Positions 53,819 through 63,308 of a stretch of 64,000 bases of DNA are shown here, piece after piece. Each line of letters begins with the position of its first letter. Position 1 is the stretch's first letter. The position numbers and the translations under genes are program-made. Below the pieces are notes generated by a model. That model did no database searches and was not told where the DNA came from. It saw nothing but the letters and a program-made list of their open reading frames with translations. Source of the stretch: Pedobacter sp014947265 (GTDB lineage: Bacteria; Bacteroidota; Bacteroidia; Sphingobacteriales; Sphingobacteriaceae); NCBI RefSeq assembly GCF_014947265.1, contig NZ_JADCNK010000025.1, positions 9,730-73,729 of the forward strand, written 5' to 3'.

Positions 53819-55622
53819 ATTGTGTATCCTGTCTGTAGCATTTTGCTGCAATGTTTTATGTTTAATGGCTTGCGCACAGGATCATACAGCGAATGAGAAA
53901 AAACTGGCTGTTGCCAATGCGATTTCTAACGCAACGGTGCTGTTAAACAACCAGGATGGAATTATTCCTTTAAAATCATTAGAGAAGAAGAATATTGCTT
54001 CGGTCAGCCTTAGTTTTGCATATAGTGCCGTTTTCGATAGTTTGGCCAATAAATACGATAAAATCACTTCATTTTCTGCCGATTCTTATAAAGATAGCTT
54101 GAATTTGAACGATTTAGAAGATGACCTTAAATATTTCAATACCATTTTAATTTCTATTGATGATCAAAATGTAAACAAAGCCAGATACATTAATTTCATT
54201 AGCAGTATCAGTAAAAATAAACAGGTAATTATTTCTTTTTTTGGTAACGGACCAGGTTTAAAATCATTCGATCTCTTAAAATCGCCAGTTGTATGGACCG
54301 GTCAAAACAATGCAGATGCAGCTGCCATTGTGCCGCAATATATTTTTGGAGGCATTGCCGCTTCAAATAAGTTAACTACTGCTTATTCTTCTCGTTATAC
54401 TACGGGTTCTGGTTTTACTACAACAGCTACACGCTTAAAATACACTGTACCCGAAGATGCAGGTTTGAATTCGAACAATTTAAAAGAAATTGATGCTATT
54501 GCTGCCGAAGCGATCGCACAGAAAGCAACGCCAGGATTGGTGGTTTTGGTAGCGAAAGACGGTAAAGTGATCTTTAATAAGGCTTATGGTACCCATACTT
54601 ACGATACCAATGTGCCTGATAAGGTAACCGATATTTTTGATCTGGCTTCTGTAACCAAAATAACGGCAACCACACCTGCGGTTATGCGTTTGTTCGAAGA
54701 AGGAAAGTTGAAATTAGATACCAACATTGGCGCTTATATCCCCAAGGCCCGCACCACACCCATGAACAATATTCAGGTACGGGAAGTGATGTTGCACCAG
54801 GCCGGTTTTATCCCTTACATTCCTTTTCACGATTATGTTAAAACAGGCGATTACAGCAGAGATTCATCGGCAGCTTATCCAACCAAAGTAGCCGATAACT
54901 ATTATATCAAAAAAGGCTTTTTTAAAGATTTTATGTGGCCTAAAATGCTCAATTCGCCAATAAGAACACGTGGTAAATATGTGTATAGCGATATCAGTAT
55001 GTATGTAATGAAAGATATTGTAGAGCATATTAGCGAAGAGCCTTTAAATCAATACACTTACGAAAATTTTTATAAACCACTAGGCATGCAAACTGCAGGT
55101 TTTTTGCCACGCAACCGTTTTAAACCAGAGCAGATTATTCCAACAGAAATGGATACCTATTTCAGAAAAACACTATTGGTTGGTTATGTTCACGATCAGG
55201 GGGCAGCTTTGGCTGGTGGTGTTTCAGGTCATGCGGGTTTGTTTGCCAGCGCTAACGATCTGGCTATTATTTACCAGATGCTGTTGAACCGTGGTACCTA
55301 TGGTGGGGTGGAGTATTTTAAAAACTCAACAGTAGATATGTTTACCTCGAAACAATCAAATGTGAGTCGCAGGGGTTTGGGTTTCGATCGCTGGGATCCG
55401 GATAGTACCAAACATTATCCATCTAATTTAGCTTCACCACAAACTTATGGTCATACCGGTTATACCGGAACCTGTGTGTGGGTAGATCCATCACGTGGTT
55501 TGGTATATGTGTTTCTGTCGAACCGGGTTAATCCTACCGTTACTGATAAACTTTCTAACCTGAAAATTAGGGGTAGGATACAAGATGTGGTAAACAAGGC
55601 GATTGACGAATCGAAGAAATAG
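53805..55622 (+). CDS. Serine beta-lactamase-like hydrolase with N-terminal GH3 C-domain remnant
   Basis: 605 aa. A lipoprotein-like signal ends in LMACAQ. Residues about 40-190 resemble the C-terminal (alpha/beta) domain of GH3 beta-glucosidases (ATVLLNNQDGIIPLKS). From about residue 215 a class C beta-lactamase-like domain follows with Ser282-x-x-Lys in LASVTKITAT, Tyr in YVYSDIS and HTGYTG. In related Bacteroidota proteins the complete GH3 enzyme is fused to this hydrolase. Here the catalytic GH3 barrel with its nucleophile is absent, so glycosidase activity is not expected. It could modify peptidoglycan or D-amino-acid peptides. The gene is coupled to the amidohydrolase by a 14-base overlap. 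Confidence 0.85.
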   Translation: MKRNRLCILSVAFCCNVLCLMACAQDHTANEKKLAVANAISNATVLLNNQDGIIPLKSLEKKNIASVSLSFAYSAVFDSLANKYDKITSFSADSYKDSLNLNDLEDDLKYFNTILISIDDQNVNKARYINFISSISKNKQVIISFFGNGPGLKSFDLLKSPVVWTGQNNADAAAIVPQYIFGGIAASNKLTTAYSSRYTTGSGFTTTATRLKYTVPEDAGLNSNNLKEIDAIAAEAIAQKATPGLVVLVAKDGKVIFNKAYGTHTYDTNVPDKVTDIFDLASVTKITATTPAVMRLFEEGKLKLDTNIGAYIPKARTTPMNNIQVREVMLHQAGFIPYIPFHDYVKTGDYSRDSSAAYPTKVADNYYIKKGFFKDFMWPKMLNSPIRTRGKYVYSDISMYVMKDIVEHISEEPLNQYTYENFYKPLGMQTAGFLPRNRFKPEQIIPTEMDTYFRKTLLVGYVHDQGAALAGGVSGHAGLFASANDLAIIYQMLLNRGTYGGVEYFKNSTVDMFTSKQSNVSRRGLGFDRWDPDSTKHYPSNLASPQTYGHTGYTGTCVWVDPSRGLVYVFLSNRVNPTVTDKLSNLKIRGRIQDVVNKAIDESKK

Positions 55623-55697
55623 AATTACCTGTAATCATTGATCAAGTTTGTTTTTATTCGTAATTTCAGAATATAAACCTAAAAACAGCTTAATACT

Positions 55698-56219
55698 ATG
55701 AAATCAATTAAAACATTAATTTTTTTATTGCCTTTTTTGGCAATGATTTCAATCGCAAGTGCACAGCAGATTAAAGATGGAGAAACCGTAAATGTAAACG
55801 GAATTGCCGTAACCTATTCTGTTATCAATAAAGAAAAGTTTACCATAAAAGACCAGGATTTCGACCGCTATAAAGTTTTAGCTTCTATAAAAAACAATAC
55901 GGGTAAATCTTTTAACATCCGTTTGGCCAATTCATTGGATCTGTCGGGTATAAATAGTTCGAAAATAATAGAATTGGATTGTGTAAATGCCACAGGGGCG
56001 AGGTTAACCTCCAAAAAGTTTCAGGTGAGCATGAAAAGCCATTTAATTAATGTCACCTATCCTACAAAAGACAAAGACGGAAAATCAATCACAGCCATTA
56101 TTCCGGTTACAGCCGGATACTATTTTGATGAAGGACAGGTAATCGAAAACGATGCGATTTTTATTGTGCCGGCTGGAGAAACGCCAAAGGTTAGTGTAAG
56201 GAGTTTGTTGAAAAATTAA
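55698..56219 (+). CDS. Secreted protein, unknown function
   Basis: 173 aa. A signal peptide ends in SIASAQ. The mature part is beta-rich (VNVNGIAVTYSVINKEKFTI, then YKVLASIKNNTGKSFNIRL) and looks like one Ig-like or jelly-roll domain. I do not recognise a family. It lies 75 bases after the serine hydrolase gene and ends at a strong hairpin, so it may be the last gene of that unit. Confidence 0.65.
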   Translation: MKSIKTLIFLLPFLAMISIASAQQIKDGETVNVNGIAVTYSVINKEKFTIKDQDFDRYKVLASIKNNTGKSFNIRLANSLDLSGINSSKIIELDCVNATGARLTSKKFQVSMKSHLINVTYPTKDKDGKSITAIIPVTAGYYFDEGQVIENDAIFIVPAGETPKVSVRSLLKN

Positions 56220-56224
56220 AATTT

Positions 56225-56271
56225 AGAGTTGTCAACTTTCTGGCAAACTGGCCATTAAAGTTGACAACTCT
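56225..56271. terminator. Bidirectional terminator, 15-bp perfect stem
   Basis: AGAGTTGTCAACTTT pairs without mismatch with AAAGTTGACAACTCT, and a small TGGC/GCCA stem lies in the loop. It sits between convergent genes and probably serves both, though no long T run follows. Confidence 0.82.
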
Positions 56272-56276
56272 TCTGC

Positions 56277-57119
56277 CTAAAAATTGATTGCCAATTTATA
56301 AATAACCGTTTTAAGTTCTTCGGTATCACGATCTTCACACAATAGAAAAGTTGTACTATGCTCCGTTTGACTAAATAAAGTAATGCCTTCAAATTTATGT
56401 TTGCCAGAGATTTTATTGCTGAAAGTTAGCTTTAAAGACTGCAGGTTAATACTGCCAATAAAACTTCCCATAATTTCGCCATCGGCATAAGTCGATTGGC
56501 TATCTTCTGCGGTAGCAATAAAAAATATCTCATTTTTTACCAATGCAGCATCGGTAAAAGACGATTCAACGTGATCAATATTTGGAAGCTTAAAATAGTT
56601 AAACTGAGCTTGTTGAATTTTAGCTAAATCTGCTTCCTGGGTTTTGAATATGCCATTCTTTGCTTCTATTCCGTTGCCACGGTTAAAAAGCATCCACTCA
56701 GTTCCCGTAAAAATTGCCCCTTCGAGGTTAAAGTTCTGATCATCTATTTTGGCAATAGCTTTAAGTTTGGTGTAGGTACTGGTCAGGTCTTTTTGAACAA
56801 ACTTTTGTGTTTTCAGATCGAATTCGATCATCAGGTTTCTTTTGGGGGTTGAGCCAGAACCTAAAATGTAGAGCTTATTGTCATGATGACAAAGGATTTC
56901 GAAATCGGGTTTTAAGGATTTAGGTATGTTTTCTAACTGATTAAGTGAGTTATCAAATAGGATCTGAATTTTCCGCAGCTTCCTGGTTTTGATGTTATAT
57001 TCGTTCAAATAGCCACTATTATCGCCAATGATATACAGTAAATCTTCCTGAAGGAACAAGCCTGAGGCAGAACCAATCCCATCAATTTCGGCGAAAACTT
57101 CTAAAGTTGTTGAATGCAT
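56277..57119 (-). CDS. Beta-propeller-like protein, unknown function
   Basis: 280 aa from ATG 57119 (MHSTTLEVFAEIDG). A start at 57194 would cross the terminator of the upstream gene, so the shorter form is preferred. Repeated units such as LLYIIGDNSGYLNEYN, DNKLYILGSGSTPKRN and NEIFFIATAEDS suggest a beta-propeller. No signal peptide is evident, so it is cytosolic by this start. The family resembles an uncharacterised Bacteroidota DUF; no function is known to me. It ends at the strong bidirectional hairpin. Confidence 0.7.
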   Translation of the reverse strand: MHSTTLEVFAEIDGIGSASGLFLQEDLLYIIGDNSGYLNEYNIKTRKLRKIQILFDNSLNQLENIPKSLKPDFEILCHHDNKLYILGSGSTPKRNLMIEFDLKTQKFVQKDLTSTYTKLKAIAKIDDQNFNLEGAIFTGTEWMLFNRGNGIEAKNGIFKTQEADLAKIQQAQFNYFKLPNIDHVESSFTDAALVKNEIFFIATAEDSQSTYADGEIMGSFIGSINLQSLKLTFSNKISGKHKFEGITLFSQTEHSTTFLLCEDRDTEELKTVIYKLAINF

Positions 57120-57133
57120 GTTTTGAAAATAAC

Positions 57134-57163
57134 AAAAAAGCACCGGTTTTAGCCGATGCTTTT
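57134..57163 (-). terminator. Terminator of the 2OG-Fe(II) dioxygenase gene
   Basis: AAAAGCATCGG and CCGGTGCTTTT (minus strand) form a stem with one mismatch, followed by a T run. It lies 55 bases past the dioxygenase stop and just upstream of the propeller gene start. Confidence 0.8.
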
Positions 57164-57217
57164 GATCTTTCTTTACAAATCGCTGGAGACTCAAGACTGA
57201 GGACTCACGACTCTAAA

Positions 57218-58180
57218 CTATTTCTTCAATCCAATTTCTCTTAATCTTTCATCCAGGTATTCGCCCGCGGTCATATCGCTATAAGCTTTAGGATGTTCCG
57301 CATCAATAGTTGATGGTAAACTGGTTAAATCCATATCGCTGCGTGGATGCAAGAAAAATGGAACAGAGAAGCGGGATGTTTTCATTAGTTCACGAGGCGG
57401 ATTTACCACCCTGTGCGTCGTCGATTTTAATTTATTATTGGTTAAACGCTGTAACATATCACCCACGTTCACCACAATATCAGTATGATGTGCTTTAATT
57501 GGCAACCACTCGTTGCTTCGGGTTAACACTTCAAGGCCATCAGCACTGGCGCCAATTAATAAGGTAATCAGGTTGATGTCTTCATGCGCACCGGCACGTA
57601 CCGCATCATCAGGAATCGTTTCTGGATTTTCAATTGGGAAATAGTGAATACCCCTTAAAATTGAATTTCCATTATGGACATGTTTGTCGAAATAATTGAT
57701 TGGCAATTCCAGATAAGTAGCAATGGCACGTAATAAATGCATTCCGTTTTCTTCCAGTTTTTTATAGATGTCGCTAGTTACTTTGTTAAATTCAGGTAAT
57801 TCCTCTAAAATTTCGTTGTCAGGATATTCATTTTTAACCGGATCGCCGTCAGTAACTTCCTGACCAATTTGCCAGAACTCTTTCAGGTCTGGTGTTTTTG
57901 CACCTTTGGCGGTTTCTTTACCAGCACTGGTGTAACCACGTTGACCAGCTAACTCTGGTTTTTCATATTTCCTTTTGATTTCAACAGGTAGTGAAAAGGC
58001 AGCTTTAATATTTTCATAAAGCTTATCAATTAATTCCTGGCTTAAACCATGGTTGGTAATGGTAACAAAACCCGAATCGTTAAAAGCCCTGCCCAATTCA
58101 TCAGAAAACTTTTTACGGTCTTCTTCGGTACCATTGATGTAAGAGCCTAAATCTAAACAAGGAATATACGGTGTAGACAT
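57218..58180 (-). CDS. 2-oxoglutarate/Fe(II)-dependent dioxygenase (isopenicillin-N-synthase-like)
   Basis: 320 aa. The N-terminal domain holds GFVTITNHGLSQELI. The jelly-roll core has the iron triad His-x-Asp in GAHEDINLITLL and the distal His in STTHRVVNPP. The 2OG-binding Arg-x-Ser is RFSVPFFLHP. All iron and co-substrate residues are present, so it is expected to be an active oxygenase. The family is large and the substrate is not evident. It has its own terminator. Confidence 0.93.
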   Translation of the reverse strand: MSTPYIPCLDLGSYINGTEEDRKKFSDELGRAFNDSGFVTITNHGLSQELIDKLYENIKAAFSLPVEIKRKYEKPELAGQRGYTSAGKETAKGAKTPDLKEFWQIGQEVTDGDPVKNEYPDNEILEELPEFNKVTSDIYKKLEENGMHLLRAIATYLELPINYFDKHVHNGNSILRGIHYFPIENPETIPDDAVRAGAHEDINLITLLIGASADGLEVLTRSNEWLPIKAHHTDIVVNVGDMLQRLTNNKLKSTTHRVVNPPRELMKTSRFSVPFFLHPRSDMDLTSLPSTIDAEHPKAYSDMTAGEYLDERLREIGLKK

Positions 58181-58532
58181 AATTTTATATTTAATGTTAT
58201 ACGAATTTAAAAAGAATTGTTAATAAGTGCGTTTGACTGATGGATTAGCGATTTAAAATTTTGTTAATCAGATTTTTAAGTTATTAACATAAACAACGAA
58301 ATCGGCAAATTGTTGCGATTGTCATACAAAACCCATTATTGGTTTGACGCAAACTACTGCTTGTTTTTTTGCGTATAATTAGATGTAGATAATTCAATTT
58401 AGCTGTAAGGTTTAGGGATTATTTCCGACTAATAAATAAAAACACACAATGAAACCATCATGATTAACCATATCAACAATCAAGTAAAAAATCATGATAG
58501 CCTCATCACGAATAGAAACAAATAAACACACA
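58181..58532. other. Intergenic region between dioxygenase and msrA
   Basis: About 350 AT-rich bases carrying divergent promoters. An AACACACAATGA phrase occurs twice, near 58440 and before the msrA start at 58533. I saw no further gene or strong hairpin. Confidence 0.55.
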
Positions 58533-59132
58533 ATGAGAAAAATAATTTTAATTCTATTATCGGTTTTAGCTTTGAATCAAGCTCAGGCACAGGGGAAAAA
58601 AACCGAAAAAGCAACTTTCGGAATGGGCTGTTTTTGGTGTACGGAAGCAATATTTCAACGTTTAAAAGGCGTGGTCTCGGTTAAATCAGGTTATGAAGGT
58701 GGTACTTTAACCAATCCGACTTACGAAGAAGTATGTACCGGTGCTACAGGGCATGCTGAGGTTTTAGAAATTACCTATAACCCAATGGTGATTTCTTACG
58801 ATGATTTATTGGAAGTTTTTTGGAAAAGCCACGATCCGACTACACTAAATCGTCAGGGGGCTGATAGCGGTACGCAATACCGTTCAGTTGTTTTTTACCA
58901 CACGGCTGAGCAAAAAGCTTTGGCTGAAAAATATAAAGCAGAATTGAATAAAACCAATGCTTACGGTAAAAAAGTGGTTACTGCTATAGAAGCGGCCAAA
59001 CCATTTTATGTTGCCGAAAATTATCACCAGAATTATTTCAATAAAAATGGAAGCGAACCTTATTGCAGGTTAGTGATCCAACCCAAAATAGAGAAACTGG
59101 AAAAAATATTTAAAGCGAAGCTTAAAAAATGA
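58533..59132 (+). CDS. msrA: Peptide-methionine (S)-S-oxide reductase, secreted type
   Basis: 199 aa from ATG 58533 (MRKIILILLSVLALNQAQAQ), chosen over the ATG at 58494 because it gives a clean signal peptide. The catalytic site is FGMGCFWCTEAIFQ, where the Cys of GCFW attacks the sulfoxide, and YEGGTLTNPTYEEVCTGATGHAE and VFWKSHDPTTLNRQG follow. A Cys in PYCRLVIQPK near the C-terminus could recycle the active site. It repairs oxidised methionine in exported proteins. The gene is transcribed alone. Confidence 0.95.
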   Translation: MRKIILILLSVLALNQAQAQGKKTEKATFGMGCFWCTEAIFQRLKGVVSVKSGYEGGTLTNPTYEEVCTGATGHAEVLEITYNPMVISYDDLLEVFWKSHDPTTLNRQGADSGTQYRSVVFYHTAEQKALAEKYKAELNKTNAYGKKVVTAIEAAKPFYVAENYHQNYFNKNGSEPYCRLVIQPKIEKLEKIFKAKLKK

Positions 59133-59155
59133 TAGGGGAGGCTTCCAGTGTATTC

Positions 59156-59231
59156 GTCATTCTCGCGTATGCGGGAATCTTATAAACATGTATAATGTAG
59201 TAAGATTCCCAATTAGGTTGGGGAATGACGA
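59156..59231. repeat. Long REP-like palindrome
   Basis: CGTCATTCTCGC...GGAATCTTA and TAAGATTCC...GGGAATGACG pair as the two arms of a 76-nt inverted repeat. It belongs to the same family as 9228 and 23663 and separates msrA from the convergent lipoprotein gene. Confidence 0.8.
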
Positions 59232-59260
59232 ATCATCTTAACTTATCATTACTATTGCAA

Positions 59261-60562
59261 TTAATTCCATAACCCTTTGGCTTTTTCGAGCAATTCGCTG
59301 CCTTTTTTGCCAATTTCTTTCTTGCCTTTTTCTATGGTTGATGGCTGAGTATACTCACTCACCGAATTGGAAAGTGCTTTAAACTTGCCTATACCGGCAA
59401 ATACTTCTTCGGTATAAGGAACACCCTGCTGTTTCATTAGTTTTTCCCAATCTATCTTCGATAGGAGTGCTATCATATATTTGGTGGCAATTTTACCGAT
59501 AAATGCTTTGTCGAACACATTTGTTAAAGCCTTATCTGATTTGCGATCTTTTACATAAACTATAGTTTGTTGTAGGGCTTCGCGTTCGCTGTTAGAGAAT
59601 AATGGGCTTTTGCTTAACTTTTCTAACGCTGGTAACGACTGTTCTGGTTTTTCTTTTTTTAAGTTCAGGTAAGCGGTTATTCCCCAAACCAGCTCATTTT
59701 GAATGCCCAGTTTATTCATGTCGTTTAAAAATGCTTCAAAATCTTCAAGCGATCTTTCCTCATCAATTTTTCGCTCCATTCTCATCCGGTCGAAACCTCT
59801 AAAAAGATAATTCATGCTATGAAATGCAACATGGGTTTGCTCATCGCTTAAACGGCCCCAGCTGAAAAAAGATTTGGTGTAGGGCAAGGGGATTTTCTCG
59901 TTTTTATCGAGCCATTTAATATTTCTCGAAAGGCCATCTTCTGAAAGATAAAATAGGTTATTACCAAAAAATAAAAAGCCGCGGACAAATTCGAGCAGGG
60001 TCTTAATTTCGCTGTCATCAAGTAGCTCGGGCTGGGTTTTAGCACATTCGTATAATGCAAAAGGCTGCCCTAAATCTCTTGTAGTTAATACAGCCATACT
60101 TAAAATGGCATGTTCTATGTTTTGATAGTAGGCTTTGTTAAAATCTTTAAAAAAGGGAACAGGGGTTCTTGCTCCGTTATTCATGGCAATAAGTCCAGCA
60201 GTTAAGAGAGGGAAAACATCTTCATCGGTTTCTTTCACAAACTGTTTAACCGATCGATATTCTTTATATAATCTTAAGGCGTCTATTACAGAAATATTTT
60301 CATTTCCATGCCCGTTCACTTTATTTAAGGTTCGAACCACACTTTGCGCCTGTTTGCTGAATTTTTGATACTCGGGCTGAGTAGTATCCTGAACAGCAGT
60401 TGAACGGACAGCTATTTTAGCAAACTTATAAAAAGTGATCTTATCGTAATTGATATTTTCGGCCAGTTTCTTTTTGTCGAGTTCGAGCAAAAGCTGATCG
60501 GTTTTTTCGCCAGAACAGGCAGCTAAAAATAGGACAGTGCAAAATAAAACTAAATTCTTCAT
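59261..60562 (-). CDS. Lipoprotein of unknown function, all-helical
   Basis: 433 aa. MKNLVLFCTVLFLAAC is a lipoprotein signal with lipobox LAAC. The mature chain is predicted helical throughout, with TPR-like packing residues but no clear repeat. The C-terminus is basic with KGKKEIGKKGSELLEKAKG. No enzyme motif is visible. It might bind protein in the periplasm. It is a single gene. Confidence 0.75.
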   Translation of the reverse strand: MKNLVLFCTVLFLAACSGEKTDQLLLELDKKKLAENINYDKITFYKFAKIAVRSTAVQDTTQPEYQKFSKQAQSVVRTLNKVNGHGNENISVIDALRLYKEYRSVKQFVKETDEDVFPLLTAGLIAMNNGARTPVPFFKDFNKAYYQNIEHAILSMAVLTTRDLGQPFALYECAKTQPELLDDSEIKTLLEFVRGFLFFGNNLFYLSEDGLSRNIKWLDKNEKIPLPYTKSFFSWGRLSDEQTHVAFHSMNYLFRGFDRMRMERKIDEERSLEDFEAFLNDMNKLGIQNELVWGITAYLNLKKEKPEQSLPALEKLSKSPLFSNSEREALQQTIVYVKDRKSDKALTNVFDKAFIGKIATKYMIALLSKIDWEKLMKQQGVPYTEEVFAGIGKFKALSNSVSEYTQPSTIEKGKKEIGKKGSELLEKAKGLWN

Positions 60563-60921
60563 GGGTATGTTTTAAGCAAATAGATTTATAAAACTAACAT
60601 TTTAGGACTGGAAAAAAATCAGAATTGTAGATTCTTCTTCATTTCGTCTGTAAAACGGCTGGACTTGTTGTCGAAATTTAATTTTTTTTAGTGATTTATA
60701 AATAAAATGGTAAATATTTTAAAGGAATGAGTGGCGCGATTAGCAAGTTAATAATTCGCTTTTAATATGGGGCTAATGTCTTTTTTTGCTTGTTAGTATT
60801 CGAACTGTGTTTTGGATTAAAATTTGATTAGAAGTTGTCAAAAAACAGAAAGTATTTCTAATTTTTAGGCAATTTTTTAAGATTTAATGCTTTAAAATTC
60901 GTGGTATGTTTAAAATCATTC

Positions 60922-60929
60922 TAAATTTG
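60922..60929 (+). promoter_or_regulatory. -7 element of the mqo promoter
   Basis: TAAATTTG fits the Bacteroidota -7 consensus and lies 18 bases before the mqo ATG. The -33 element is not clear. The rest of the 60563-60947 gap is AT-rich and holds no gene that I can see. Confidence 0.5.
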
Positions 60930-60947
60930 TAACTCCTTTAAACTAAG

Positions 60948-62465
60948 ATGACAAAAAAGAAAAAGACAGTTGGTAAAACTGACGCTGATGTAATTTTAAT
61001 AGGGGCTGGCATCATGAGTGCAACCCTGGGTGTTTTATTGAAACAATTAGAGCCCAATTTAAGCATAGAAATTTACGAACGTTTAGATATTGCGGCGGCA
61101 GAAAGTTCTGACGCCTGGAATAATGCCGGAACGGGTCACTCTGCTTTTTGTGAATTAAACTATACACCCGAAAAGAAAGACGGTACAGTTGAAATTAAAA
61201 AAGCAGTGCAGATTGCAGAGCATTTTGAGGTATCTAAGCAGTTTTGGTCTTACTTGGTCAGTAAAGGATTGGTTTCTGAGCCTTGCAATTTTATCCGCAA
61301 TATTCCCCACATGAGTTTTGTTTGGGGCAAAAAGAACGTAGAATATCTTAAAAAACGCTATGATGCATTAACACAATGCGATCTGTTTAGCGAGATGCAA
61401 TATACGGAGGATGCTGAGCAGGTAAAAAACTGGGCACCATTGATTATGGATGGCCGCAAGAGCAACGAAAAAGTTGCCGCAACCAAGATGGATCTGGGAA
61501 CCGATGTTAACTTTGGTACCTTAACCCGCGACATGTTCAACAACTTAAAGGAGCAAAGCAATGTGAGCATGTATTTTAACCACGAAATCCGTGATCTGAA
61601 GAAAAATAAAGACGGCAACTGGATTGTAAAGGTTAAAGATTTGGAGAGTGGCGATAAACGTAAATGTGTAGCTAAATTTGTATTTATTGGTGCAGGTGGT
61701 GGTTCTTTGCCATTGTTAGAAAAATCGGATATTCCTGAAGGAAAAGGTTTTGGCGGTTTCCCGGTAAGCGGACAATGGTTAAAATGTACCAACGAAGAGA
61801 TTATTAAAAAACACCACGCTAAGGTATATGGTAAGGCTGCGGTTGGCGCACCGCCAATGTCGGTTCCACATTTAGATACGAGGATGATTAATGGTAAACA
61901 AGCATTATTGTTTGGTCCTTATGCTGGTTTTTCGACTAAATTCCTTAAAAACGGATCATTTTTAGATTTACCAAAATCGATAAAATTCAATAACATCCGC
62001 CCGATGATTTCTGCCGGATTGCACAACCTTGATTTAACGAAATATTTAATTGAGCAGGTAAGGCAATCACCAGAAGATAGGTTAGAAGCACTAAAAGAAT
62101 ATTTACCAACTGCCGAACTTAAAGATTGGGAATTGGAATATGCCGGACAGCGCGTTCAGGTAATTAAAAAAGATGAAAAACAAGGTGGTATTTTAGAGTT
62201 TGGTACAGAGGTGGTAAGTGCTGCCGATGGTTCAATCGCCGCATTGTTAGGTGCTTCTCCGGGTGCTTCAACAGCCGTATCGATCATGCTTGATTTGTTA
62301 AACCGTTGTTTTGCTGAAGATCTGGCCACAGAAGAATGGCAGGCCAAAATTAAAGAGATGATCCCAACTTACGGAAAATCACTTGCCGAGGACGCAGCGC
62401 TTTGTAAAGCAACCAGAAATAAAACTTCAAAGGTGTTGAAAATAGAAAATACTGTGGTAGCTTAA
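60948..62465 (+). CDS. mqo: Malate:quinone oxidoreductase
   Basis: 505 aa, standard length. The FAD-binding site is DVILIGAGIMSATLGVLL, followed by RLDIAAAESSDAWNNAGTGH, a hallmark of this enzyme. Later motifs include DLGTDVNFGTLTRDM and LLGASPGASTAVSIMLDLL near the C-terminus. It oxidises malate to oxaloacetate and passes electrons to quinone at the inner membrane, bypassing NAD-linked malate dehydrogenase in the TCA cycle. It has its own promoter element and terminator. Confidence 0.97.
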   Translation: MTKKKKTVGKTDADVILIGAGIMSATLGVLLKQLEPNLSIEIYERLDIAAAESSDAWNNAGTGHSAFCELNYTPEKKDGTVEIKKAVQIAEHFEVSKQFWSYLVSKGLVSEPCNFIRNIPHMSFVWGKKNVEYLKKRYDALTQCDLFSEMQYTEDAEQVKNWAPLIMDGRKSNEKVAATKMDLGTDVNFGTLTRDMFNNLKEQSNVSMYFNHEIRDLKKNKDGNWIVKVKDLESGDKRKCVAKFVFIGAGGGSLPLLEKSDIPEGKGFGGFPVSGQWLKCTNEEIIKKHHAKVYGKAAVGAPPMSVPHLDTRMINGKQALLFGPYAGFSTKFLKNGSFLDLPKSIKFNNIRPMISAGLHNLDLTKYLIEQVRQSPEDRLEALKEYLPTAELKDWELEYAGQRVQVIKKDEKQGGILEFGTEVVSAADGSIAALLGASPGASTAVSIMLDLLNRCFAEDLATEEWQAKIKEMIPTYGKSLAEDAALCKATRNKTSKVLKIENTVVA

Positions 62466-62488
62466 GCTATAACAATTATAAATTTTAG

Positions 62489-62519
62489 AAGGTCGCGATG
62501 TAAATCGGGACCTTTTTTT
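62489..62519 (+). terminator. Terminator of mqo
   Basis: AAGGTC-CGAT pairs with ATCG-GACCTT with one internal mismatch, followed by seven T. It lies 23 bases past the stop codon. Confidence 0.88.
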
Positions 62520-62569
62520 GTTGTTACCCTGTCTACCCATGATGCGTCCCTCTGGGGCGGCGCACGTAA

Positions 62570-62815
62570 GGGTGTTTGTTATGTAATTGTTATACGTTCC
62601 ATCGGAACGTATCATAGGTAATATAAACGAATAGGCGTTTTCGTTCCGAAGGAACGTTTGGTGATTTTCCTACACAGACCCTACGGTAATAAACCTGATG
62701 GGAACGGCAGCTTTTTGGCTGTCACCCTGAGCGGAGTCGAAGGGTAGCCAAAAAGGTACAGTGTACAGCAGGACTATACTAACCGATAAAAACCAGGTAT
62801 TGCTTTTCTGAAAAA
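62570..62815. repeat. Palindromic elements and inverted copy of the 51-kb repeat
   Basis: GTTCCATCGGAAC (about 62596) and CGTTCCGAAGGAACG (about 62643) are short perfect or near-perfect palindromes. From about 62690 the strand-inverted copy of the block at 51404/51685 follows, including CTTTTTGGCT...AGCCAAAAAGG and ACAGTGTACAGCAGGA. Confidence 0.75.
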
Positions 62816-62829
62816 AAACACTAAACCAC

Positions 62830-62867
62830 AAAAAAGGGCATCCAATTTAATGAATACCCTTTTTTTG
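62830..62867 (-). terminator. Terminator of the ytxJ-like gene
   Basis: AAAAAAGGG pairs with CCCTTTTTT, the inner loop holding a weak AT stem. The A run becomes a U tract on the minus strand. It lies about 18 bases past the stop at 62885. Confidence 0.82.
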
Positions 62868-62884
62868 TAGAGATTTTTTATGGT

Positions 62885-63217
62885 CTAAGCTGCGATCACT
62901 TCTGCAACTTCATCTGCAGAAATATCGCTATGTGAAGCTTCTAATACACAATCACCATTTTTAATCAACAAAATCTGTGGAGATTGGTGGGCTACCTGAA
63001 ATATTTCAGCAATTTTGTTCGAAATGTCACGGTAACTGATCAGGTCTAAAAAGTAAAGTTTAGTATCTGCCGGAATTACATCCCAATCAAATTCGAAATT
63101 CTTTTTAGCCATTAAACTAATGGAGCATCGCGTGCTATGCTTAAAAATAAGGCTAAAACCGCTTGCGTTTTTGATTTCATCAAGCTGTTCTATTGAAGTT
63201 AAGTTAACCCAAGTCAT
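62885..63217 (-). CDS. ytxJ: Bacillithiol-system redox protein YtxJ-like
   Basis: 110 aa with a thioredoxin-like fold. The N-terminal WVNLTSIEQLDEI and the active-site segment LIFKHSTRCSISLMAK have a single Cys in STRCSIS, as in monothiol YtxJ proteins. The QVAHQSPQILLIKNG strand holds the cis-Pro. YtxJ members are thought to reduce bacillithiol-mixed disulfides (de-bacillithiolation), which fits Bacteroidota that use bacillithiol. The role is inferred from family membership. Confidence 0.88.
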   Translation of the reverse strand: MTWVNLTSIEQLDEIKNASGFSLIFKHSTRCSISLMAKKNFEFDWDVIPADTKLYFLDLISYRDISNKIAEIFQVAHQSPQILLIKNGDCVLEASHSDISADEVAEVIAA

Positions 63218-63308
63218 GATATGATAAATATTATTTTACAGGATAACAATTGCATTTAAATAAAGTTCTGCAAATGACCTGAATATGAAGATTGTAGATA
63301 TATGAGGC

